A stretch of 64,000 nucleotides of DNA from Gigantopelta aegis (lineage: Eukaryota > Mollusca > Gastropoda > Neomphalida > Peltospiridae), in contig NC_054704.1 of NCBI RefSeq assembly GCF_016097555.1, positions 46,459,026 to 46,523,025 on the forward strand, given 5' to 3'. A program made the translations under genes and the position numbers. A model generated the notes under the pieces. The model searched no databases and was not told the DNA's origin. It worked only from the letters and a program-made list of their open reading frames with translations. Positions within the stretch are counted from its first letter, which is position 1. Each line of letters starts with the position of its first letter. Shown piece by piece: positions 25,701 through 37,700 of the stretch.

Positions 25701-28700
25701 ACGCAACTTTAAAATTACGAGAACCGCCAATCAGTTACATGGTGAATAATTACATTCTAAAATTAAAAGTACCATATATTAGTAATTAAAGTGAAAGTCA
25801 GTTTATGTTTTTGAACCACCAATGTAGCACTGAACCATAGTTCAAGTGTTTTAGGATTAGATAGGCCTAACTTATCGGTTACAAGAACTATTCACGTAAC
25901 CTAACAATCAGTTTCCTCAGTAAAATTCATGTCAACTGACTTTCGGTTACCTAAAGATTTTGAAATATTGTTCCCTGAATACCTGATAAAAAAAATTTTA
26001 TTTGACAAATGACACCCACTGTTAGTGGCAACATCATTCACAGGACACTTCCTGGACAAAGTGTAAAAATTACCAAATTCATACTTACTGTTCTCAGTAA
26101 TATTATCAATCAATTCTTTTGCTCTCATTTGGCAGTCCTGACTCCCTGTGATCTCAACTTTCACTTGTTCCCCTCGCTGAACATCTCTGCTGTGCACCTG
26201 TAAAAATACAATTACATGTAATCAGTTTTGACAAACAAAAACACCAAGTGAAACTGATAAACATACCAAACTGGCCTTTGTCAAAATTAATCATTTTAAT
26301 GTTAAAAGTTTCTTTTTGTTCAATGACACCACTAGAGCACATTGATTTATTAATCATCGGCTATTTGGTAATTTGGACGTATAGTCGAAGAGAGGAAATC
26401 CACAACATTTTCCATTAGTAGCAAAGTATCTTTTATATGCAACATCCCAAACAGTATCATGGTCTTTAATATACCAGTCATTGTGCACTGGCTGGAACAA
26501 GAAATAGCCCAATGAGTCCACCGATGGGAATCGATCCTAAACAGACCGCACATCAAACGAGTGCTTACTACTGGGCTACGTCACACCCAGAATTATTCTA
26601 AACATTTTACAGTCTCTACTTTGACTTGTTCTCCAAGCTGGAGATCTTGACACATTCATGTCTAGGTTATACACTAGAAATCTGTGATCTCCACTAATCT
26701 CGAAGGGTTGAGTATTCTCCAGAGGCCAAAAGCAGAACTCATTAAACAGACCTGTTGTGAAAGAATACCAAATGTGGTGAAAAAAAAGGAAACACCATTG
26801 TTGTTAATTTTTCTAAATCACTCTTTCTCAATAGGACTGGAAATTGGGTGTTCAAATGACACAGCATACAATTTATTACCATGGATTAAATACCATAAAA
26901 TATACTACTCAAAAGAATTTAAGGGTCAAAAATTTATAACCAAATAAGTTTCAGAGTATTAGATTGATGATGTAAACTACACCAATTTTTTTATTTATTG
27001 TTCCATATTTACAAAAAACAACAAATAAACGTCACTGTATACAAGAAAGTCACATGACGTGCTGTCAAAGTTGAAGGTTGTCAAACATGGATTTTACACA
27101 TTAGAACATTCATTTAATAGTGTGTGAATCCACCCCTGGCGCGAATACACTCGACACATCGTTGCCTCATGCTGTTGATCAGACGTCTGAAGAACTCTTG
27201 GGGAATGGCCTGCCACTCTGCCATAAGAAGTTGACCCAGATCATGAAGGTTGGCCGGAGGGGCATGGTTATCCCGAACTCTCCTGCCTAATTCGTCCCAG
27301 GCCCACTCTATTGGGGCCAAGTCAGGCGAATATGCTGGCCAATCCATCCTGGCGATACCTTGTTGTCTGAGAAAGTCTGTTACCACCCTGGCGCGGTGGG
27401 GTCTGGCATTGTCATCCTGCAGAACTGCCCCGCCGCCAATCTGCTGAAGGCCTGGGAGAACCAACGGCCGGATAATCTCATTCAGATAGCGGATTCCATT
27501 CAGATTGCCATCCACCACATAAGAGGGGGGTCCTGTGGTGGATAGAGATGCCGCCCCACACCATGACGCTGCCACCACCGAACCGGTGACGTTGCCTAAC
27601 GTTAACGCCAGCGAAGCGCTCCCCAGGACGTCTATAGACACGAACCCGACTGTCGTTGAACTGGAGACTAAACCTGGACTCATCAGTGAACATCACTCGA
27701 CCCCACTGAACACGTTGCCACCGCAGATGAAGCGTGCACCAATGGCGTCTGGCCGTTCTGTGACATGGTAGGAGTGGTGGTCGAACAGCCTGGCGACGGC
27801 AACGTAGATTATTGGCTCTCAGACGATTGCGTATGGTTTGATCAAACACTCGAGTTCCAGTCCCAGTCCACAGATTGTCATGTAATCGGCGTGCAGTGGT
27901 TGTGCGTTGACGTAGAGCCATATTGGTGATGTAGCGGTCCGCTCTATTTGTAGTGCTTCGGGGTCTTCCCGAACGTGGACGATTTCGAACAGAATTAGTT
28001 GCTTGGTACCGTTGCCACAGTTGGCCAACGACACTCTGACTGACACCAAGTCTCAGAGCAACATTTCTTTGTGTATTGCCATCCTGAAGCCAAGCAATAG
28101 CCCTTCCTCGATCTTCGATAGTCAGTTGACGTTGTACCGTTGTACCATTGTCGAATTTGGAGTGTGCACCGTACACGAACGCAAGCTCCAATTATACGGA
28201 AATTCAGCATTGGGAACATGGAATACACATGCAAAGCGTGCAAATGATGCGCTTTGTGAAAAAGCAAGTTATGGGCACTTAGCAGACCTTTCGCTTTCGC
28301 CCTAATTTACGTGCAAATGTAAGCATGTTTTCGCCATTAGAACTAATCGACAGTGTCAATGACAGTGGATTTTATTTCATTTATGGGTTGCTTAGACCCA
28401 CTTTCGTCAAAATGGAACAATACCATGCGTGACATTATGGTCTAGCTAATATAATTGACATTCAGAAAATAATGTCGAAAATATCGTCTGATTAAATTCT
28501 TTTGAGTAGTATATTTTTATTTTCGCGTTTTTATAAAACTTGTGAAAATAAATTCCATGCGAAATTGAAGGCTGATGAAAATTGGACATCACAATATATT
28601 AAGGGATGCAGACGGACGATTCGTCCACTACAAAAAATCAGTCCCGGACGATTTGTCCACTGGGTTTTTATTTCCCCAGTACATTTCATCCACGGACTAA

Positions 28701-31700
28701 ATAATGTGTACTACATGTACGTGGGGGCTAAATAAATGATTAGATATATTTTACCCCGTATTTTTTTTGCTGTGTCATAAATTTACAAAGGTGAAAATAA
28801 ATTATATTGCATTAGATTACGCTTGGTAGATGTTTTTGCAACAATGCTCTGCAGACATAATTCTTTGGCGTTTCTATTTATTCGGTTATTGCTTGTTTCT
28901 ATAATGTACGCCTTTCACGCTACATGTCGTAAGATGTTTTTAGTACAATATGCCCAGTAAAGATAATCTTTAGCCCTTCCCTTTCAACTTGTTGGTTTCT
29001 GTTTGCTTTACCAATTAAGTGTACAGGTGTCCTCTATTGTGATATTGTGAAGTAATTAGCTTAAGCTTGTTTCACCAAGTTGGATCCAGTAGCGTCTAAA
29101 ACAACATTTAATTAAATTGGAATTGAAGACGACGTGTTAATAAAAACTGGATATTAATGTTGAATTCTAACTCTATTTTACTTTTTTGGTTATTGTATAC
29201 CACAAAATAATGTTAAGAAACAATTACAATGTCAAAGAAATAACTATTAATATGTTTTTTAAAAATGCAGTAATCGAGTGGACGAAATTGTCTGAGGTGA
29301 GTGGACGATCATCCGTGGACGAACTGTCCGGTGGATGAACCATCTGGAAAGCTATATTAAAATGTGAAAGTGAAAAAAATATCTGGGTTGGACTTGTATG
29401 CTGTGGCGATACTATACTCGTAGTTAATATTGGGACTTCACTCAAAGGTTTTATTTGCCTGTTGGTCAATCATAAACCGTATTGAACGAGTATTTTGACA
29501 GTAATAAATAATGCTTAAATCAAACTTGCGCTAGCACTGCGCCTTCAAATTCTGGGGTGGGAGTAGGGAGGTGGGGGAGTTTTTGGTGGTTACCATGTTG
29601 TTGTGTTAATAGACTTTGTGGAAGGACATACTCCTTATTTTGATTACAACACGTTTGTACGAAATACACGCAGGCTCGTCTTTTAATTGAACAGATGTTA
29701 TGATTATCAGTCTGATATTCACTGGCAGTTCCGGTTTTGCTGAACCATCAAAGTTTTAATATTATTTTAATAAAGATTTCAAGACATACGAAGAACAAAA
29801 AAGATGTGTGTGTGTGATCCCCTAATGTCGAAATTTGTTTTTGTTATTCCCATCTTCATCGAATGAATTAATCGCTGTGATAAAATATTATCGCCAACTG
29901 ATAAAAAGTTTTGTTTTTGGAGTGGCGGTGTATATATTATTTGGCACCCAAGATGAATGATTTTAATGGTAAACACCACCACTTCCGTTTATTTTATAAG
30001 CAGTGATATCCCCCCAAAATGAAAAGTTTACAATATGTTATAAGAACTGCTGAATAAACAGAATGACAGAAAGTAAAAATTGTCAGTTACAATCAATTAT
30101 ATCTGTAACTGAGGACAAAATATCAAACGAGTTAGTGGAAACAAAAGATATAGTGACCGTTCTGATCACGTGACAAATTTGGCGCCAAATAAGTGGGGTT
30201 TTCAGTCGGAGATTGCCAAATCCATAAAAAATAAAAATGTTTTCATTGCTCAAAAAAAAATATAACTTTGATTGTGTGTATTAAACTTACAAATGGATAC
30301 TCTCGAGTGCCAAATAAACTTACACCTACGTTTATTAAATTTGTGAAAAAATGTAGGCGTCTACGCTTATTCAGCACCCTACGTTTAACCTTCTGAGTAC
30401 TGCAGGCGAGATATCTCGCCCTACGTCACGTCAGTCGATATACTGTATACAGTGCATTCCCCAATTCATATTTCCCGCCGTTTTGCACATGACACTCACC
30501 GGAAACATAATTAAAGAAAAAAGTGGTTTTCGGCAAGTATTTTCGCTTGACAACAATGGCGGCACGCCGCGGTCATTTTCAGGGATCGATAGCTAATTGT
30601 GACAGCTAATTTGATAATAAATTTGATCGTTTTACCAACAACGAAAATTACCAAATATTGCAATATGAACCTTAGTTCGGGTTTAAAAAAAAATTCTGGT
30701 CAGAAAACCTCTGTTATCAGGAATAATGGACATAAATACTGGACAGCTGGCCACAAATGCCCGTAAGTAAACGCAACTTTTTCGATTTTTTTTTGCCGAA
30801 TTTTAATCACCATTAGCAGATCTAAAATAATAAAAATTACAAAAAAAGACACGAAAATAATACTTACTGATTCATATATGAACTTTATTTCATGTATTTA
30901 TAAAACATTTAAGTGAATATATGTGAGGTACTGGGTTCGGATCCCAGTCGAGGCATGGGATTTTAAATCCAGATACCGACTCCAAACCCTGAGCGAGTGC
31001 TCCGCAAGGCTCAATGGGTAGGTGTAAGCCACTTGCACCGACCAGTGATCCATAACTGGTTCAACAAAGGCCATGGTTTGTGCTATCCTGCGTGTGGGAA
31101 GTGCAAATAAAAGATCCCTTGCTGCCTGTCGTAAAAGAATAACCTACAAGTTATTTATTTCTAAGCTGCGTGTTTTCTAAATTACATGTACACACAACAA
31201 TGGTCTATTTTTGTCATTTCCAAAACACTTATTTTTATTTTTACGTCAAACCAAATTGTTTTCATTACTAGTAAATTTTTACAGTTTAGCTAAATTTCCA
31301 GACATATGCTAATTCCGCACTCTACTCTTATTGGGTTTTTTTTTAATTTCCACACCCTATGCTAATTCCGCACTCTACTTTTAACTGATTTTAGACAAAT
31401 GTCCAGACTCTATGCTTATTAGGCACTCGAGAGTACAGGTATGGGACGAAATAGAGGCTGTTAAAAAATACAATTAAATTATGTTGCGGCAACTGTCGTA
31501 AATGTTTCGTCAGTTGCTTTTTCGTACACAACGTGGCTTGTTTCCTCCTTTGATGTCCAGTGTGCAAGACTGATCGTTATGGGGTTTTTTATGTGTGGAA
31601 AAGTATGCATTTGGAAATAGCGGAGATAGGTGCTGAAAAAGAGGGGCGCAGAAAAATAAAGGAGGGCGGAGAACGTAAAAGGAGGGCGGCAAAATGCAAT

Positions 31701-34700
31701 AGCAGGGTGGGCCGCCCTGCTTAAATAGAGCAGCGAGAACACTGTTTACAGTACCTATAATAATTTTAAAAAACCCAAGATTCTCTAATATCAATCTTCA
31801 AACACAAGCATTTAGTCTGACATTCATGTTTAAGAAACATGTATAATAAATTGTAAAATGTCATGTTTCGGGCATTCAAATGATTTTATTACAATTTGAT
31901 GAAAAAGTGAGGCCTTCAAAATGACATTGTAACGTTGAAATTCAGACTAGAAAATTTCAAGAAGTAGATGTATGCGTATTTTTATTTTGGTAGAATACTT
32001 TGTAGTTTGGTACAGTAAATACATGTCTCTGGGAAATAACACTTCAGGTAAACCATTTGATTAGAACCATGTGAACCCAAGCCTTAAATTAATTCTTTAA
32101 ACCAAAATTAAGAGTACACAAAATGAGTTTAACGTAAGCAATGTGTGAATAATTTGAGAGACCTGTAAATATGCTATTAAACTAAAAATCTATAACTACA
32201 TATACACAGAATTACAGGGCTCGAACTTAATGACGGCACCTGCCATTGTTGAGATATAAATTGCTGAAGGCAGGGAGCAAAGCTTCACCGATGGCACTTT
32301 GTGCCGTCTGTAAAGTTCCTCAACAATGACAAAATGTCTACACCTGGTGTACAGTATCTGCCAGTATTTAACATTTACACATTTGAAATATGTCTTCGTA
32401 CAGAAAAATAATGTTTCAGTCAAGTTTATTTGCTGCAAAAATCACTTTAAAAACCATGCTCAACCATGCAGGCTCAAAATTGCCGTCGGTAGGCCTTTCT
32501 TTTTATAAAATTGCCATGGGAGACAAGTTCTTAAGTTTGAGCCCTGAATTAACCATGTCAAATCAATTACAAAACAAAACAAGCAAGGTAATGAACAAAA
32601 AAACAGCAATTTAAAAACAATCCACTCATTCAATTCTCTAAGACTGAAGTATTTTACAAGGAATCATGTTATGTTCACATACCTTTATATATGAGAAATC
32701 ATGTTATGTCCACGTACCTTTATATTAGCGCCACTTTCATCTTGCAGATCCCTAATTTTTGAACCACCTTTGCCTGCAAAATCAAATATATAGAAAAACT
32801 AAATTGATGACTAATGTGTATTCAACACTAAAACACCTTTTAGTACACCACTGACATTATTTTAACCCACACCTGTGCTCATTAGTTGGCAACAGGCAGC
32901 AATTATTGGTGGCTATTGTTGCTGCTATTGCAGTCATTATTTCATGCCTACAGTTATAAAAAAATTCTACATTCAGTAAAAATGTCTGCCTATGTTTGTT
33001 TGTGTGTTGAGATACTTAAAAACCCCTGAAACCTTTTCCCACAATAATGACATATTACACTTTTTCTGCTAAATTAAAATAAAATTTGCCAAAAAGTTCC
33101 TAAAATTCGCAATTGGCGAGTGGCAGTTAGCCCTGCAGTTATCAGTAAGCATTATGATCATCTATAGTCCAGGGCTTACATGCGCAGGCTAAGTGAACAA
33201 GAGGTTCGCTTTGACCAGTTTCCCTTATTTTGCCTCTCAGTATCTAGTACTGAAAAGTTGGTACGATGTACAAACTGTCTTATCTTTTATGCACTGTTAG
33301 TTAAAACGTAGTTCAGTTAGAACAGTGTCGGTCCGACATTCTCGGATATTCATTGTGCTAAACCGATTAAACAATTAATATTATTTTTATAAAGATTTTA
33401 AGTTATCTGAAAAAGAATAAAGAAGTTTTTTTAAGTGATCTCCTACTGTGGGATAACATTTTTCTGTTCTTTTTATTTCCATTTTATCAAATGAATTGAT
33501 CGCATTGATATTGTCAGCTGATAAAAATAGTTTTGTTTTGTAAAAGTGGTGTATATATTATATGGCACCCAAAATAAATGTTTTTAATAATTAACACTAC
33601 CACTTCCGTTATTTTTAAAAACGGTGATATCCCCCCCCCCCCCCCCCCCCCCCATTAAATGTTTTTTTTATTTTATTAAGAAAGACAGTAAGTAAAAACA
33701 AGGGTTGAAATTTAAATTTTTTTTACCACTATTCCAAAGGAATGGTGAATTTCAAAAAGCACTATTCCATCTAAAAATGTACTATCCCTTCAATTATTAA
33801 TGTACCACAAGTTTTCCTGACTGCTACGTTGCCCTGTACAACATTGTGTAACGAACAATTGTTTATATACCAGTCTATGCATTACAGCGTACTAGCTGGA
33901 ATTACAAATGAACTCACTCCAAACATTAGTCTGGATCAAAACGTTTATTTTGTACCGGTCTTAGTAGCGTGAGGATTTGTTCTGCAGAAAAAGTGTAAGC
34001 AGACAATTTTCGGTATTCTGTGCTTTATTTACACGACGGAATATTGGAAGAGCGAAAAATTTGACCCCTGAAAAATCATCAGTTTTGACCAATAAAATTT
34101 GCAACTCAGGATAAAATATCAGACACGAGTTAATAGACACAAAAGACAGAATGACCGTTCTGATCAGGCGACAAATTTAGCACCAAGTAAGTGGTTTTTC
34201 AGTTGGAGATTGCAGAAACAATAAAAATAAAATGTTTTCATTTCTAAAATAAAATATAACTTTTATTGTGTTTATCAAACATACAAATGGATACTGCGTT
34301 GTTTACATTATTTAACAGTCCTCTACAAAGCAAGTTCTAACTTACTCTTCCCTGGCCAGTAGAGTATAATATTTTAGTCGGCAGCTGCTTATATTTAGTC
34401 GGCAGCTGCTTATATTTAGTAGCCAGCTAATATATAAACCACGTGATTTTATTGCCATTTTACAGCACATTACTAATGTTGTAATTGTTATTACGACCGC
34501 ATTCGAATAACTTGTGAAGGGGTAATTCCTAGTTGTTAAATAGTAATTACAACTGTTTGTGTCCTTTTCCGCTAAAACAGTGAACAACTATTAACTATCG
34601 TTAGCAAATTCCATACACAATAATTTTATGAAACGAAATTAAGCGAATTAATATTTTAGTTACACTGCTAAGATATGCATTTAAATTGCAGTACTCATTA

Positions 34701-37700
34701 AATGTTAAATAAAAGCATTGTGATAACATCTACCAGGCTTCCAACGTATTACTAGTAGTTCCCAATCGGCTAAGTTACTTTTGGTTTAAATATTTATTTT
34801 CGTCACATACTGCCTTGTAAATCCATGAACATTGTTTTGTAAATAGTTGTGTCTTTAAAGCAGTCTAAAGTAGAGCAGTGTTCGAGATTAACAGTATCCC
34901 GGGGGGATACCAGAATTTAATTTTGGATACCAGACTTCAATAACCCAGTATCCCACCGGGATACCATATAATATATTTATTTTTTTCAATCCAGCGTTTT
35001 TATTTTTCGCTGAAACAATGAAAGTCGTCATTTACTGGTGACGTTAAGTAACAGTGTTGTCCACGTTTGTTACGATGTTATTTATGAATTTCATTTAAGT
35101 GGGATACTAAATTATCAGGTGGGATACCAGATTTTGAAATGTTAGTATCCAACTGGGATACTGCCCAAAATGTTTAATCTCGAACACTGTAGGGTCATGA
35201 AAATAGAAACATGTTTTCATCCTCCACTGGTGAACGACTTCCGACACGATTAAAAAGGACATTCACGACTAGAGAAGTCGTTATTGTGAAAGGACCCATT
35301 ATCACAATAAGCATGAGGTGATTGGAGTGCAGCATAACACATATATAAGTCAAACATTTAAAATAATTAACGTTTGAGTTTCAAACACCATAAAACCGGG
35401 CTCTAAATGAGACAGGACCAACTTGGTCCAAAACTGAACTGGGTCCAAATTATTTCCAAACGCTGAAAATTAAAGTTACGGGAGATAACGTCATAATGAA
35501 GTATTACCTCCCTTAACATGTTTACTTTTGAATAATGGAAAATCGTTATTCATAGTCCAATATAACCCGTCTCAAACTTTTATTAAAAAAAAAATATTAC
35601 CGATAGAAAACAAGTTTTATAGAAGATAAATTGCTACTGGTCCACTGTTTTCCGATATCCAGTTTTGTTTACAGATTAAAGTAAAATTATTGGACAGTCG
35701 CCAGGGACTTTTTTTATTCACCATGGCAAGTATTTTACTCGCTTTGTAGAGCACTGTTTAATCTTATTTTTGTTTTAAATTCCGATTGCAAATGTTTAAA
35801 AGGTTGAAGATGAAAATAGGTTACTGACACAATCATGTTACGGGACGATAAATACACATTTACGTCTGTAGTAAAGTTAACACACCTCGGAAACTTGGGG
35901 ACGTTTGACATGTTATTACAGGGTTAAAAATACTATTATCATACTCACCAGACACTAAAATCTATGGTCACCCAAAGGACTACCTTTGTAAAATTCTTTA
36001 TCGCCCTTAGCCAATGCGACCGCTAATTTTCAACCCTGTTATTACTAATGATATTCTGCAACTATCTTGAAAAATTCAGCTCTGTACTATTTATTTCCAG
36101 ATTACCCATAATTTTGACCTAATGTTCCTGGACTATAACAAATGGCATCTCTTACTAGTTGCTAGTCACTTCGTACCTAATTTGGTCATTTTGTACCCTG
36201 GTCTTTTCATACCATTGCAAAAAGTCATTTCGTACCTTGGTAATTTTGTACCACTGCAAAAAGTCATTTCATACCTTGGTCATTTCGTACTATAACTTAA
36301 AGTCATATCGTACCATGGCATAACAATTTATCAGTTAATCGGTATTTGTCTTGGCAGAGCATCGATAAATACTGATTAACAGACTCGGTTGATATTTTCC
36401 ATATTAATAAATACTTGTGACGAATAGTTACTCTATTTATCATATATTTATTTTGGTATTGTCAATATCATATATTATATTATAAAAATTGTAACTCGCA
36501 CGAGTCGTAAGCCAATAATTTTTGGTTATGCTAAATTGCAAGCTGTAACGAGGTCTGAATGCATGCATGTATAACTTGTTTTTTTCCCTGTGCAAAATTT
36601 TACTTGTCCAAAGTTTGTACAGAAGACCAAATAAATTATATTTTGTTGGTCCATTATGTTGTTCTTGACCAATTATCTGGAGCCATTTCACACAAAATTG
36701 AAGTTGTCAGAGTAGCAAATACCATATATACGGCTCTTTTCACATAAAATGGAAATAACAGTTAACAGGTATTATGGGTATCAATAATGATATGCTGCAC
36801 AATAACATGTTCTGAATTTCAAACTGTCCAAATAAAGTTTTTTTTTAAAACACACTGCTTTTATGCTATAGTCGATTTGTTTTTTTTATATACTGGTATG
36901 AAATGACTAGGGTACAAAATGACTTTCTGCAATGGAACGAAATGACCAAGGTACGAAATGCCCAGGCAGCATGGTATGAAATGGATGGTACGATATGGCT
37001 TCAGTACGAAGTGTCTGATTCCTCTTATTAACCTTCTGAGTACTGCAGGCGAGATATCCGCCCGACGTCACGTCAGTCGATATAATGTACACAGGGCATT
37101 CCCCAATTCATATTTCCCGCCGTTTTGCACACGACACTCACCGGAAACATAATAAAAGAAAAAAGATTTCTTTTCAAAATGGTGGCTTTTGTTTAGACTT
37201 TTTCAACTCAAAATACCTTGAAATACCTTGGTTTTCGGCAAGTATTTTCGCTTGATAACAATGGCGGCACGTCGCGGTAATTTTCAAGGATCGATAGCTG
37301 ATTGTGACAGCTAATTTGATCGTTTTACCAACAACGAAAATTACCTAATATTGCAATATGAATCTTAGTTCGGGTTTAAAAAAAAAAAATCTGGTCAGAA
37401 AACCACTGTTATCGGGAATAATGGACAGCTGGCCACAAATGCCCGTAAGTAAACGCAACTTTTTCGATTTTTTGCCTAATTTTAATCACCATTAGCCGAT
37501 CTAAATATAATAAAAACTACAAAAAAAAGACACAAAAATAATACTTACCGATTCATATATGAACTTTATTTCATGTATTTATAAAACATTTAAGTGATAT
37601 ATGTGAGTAAAAATTAATCCAGTAGTCTAAAGATTAATACCAATTAAGCTATTTTAAGTATTTAAGCTTACATTACTTTACATACAGGATGCAAAATACT

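Larger units (their letters stand above)
30298..31435. mobile_element. Terminal-inverted-repeat element with subterminal repeats
   Basis: Perfect 14-bp ends TACTCTCGAGTGCC / GGCACTCGAGAGTA. Near the ends the motif CTATGCTAATTCCGCACTCT and variants recur three to four times. It contains a second repeat (from 30389) and a SINE fragment. Confidence 0.65.
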
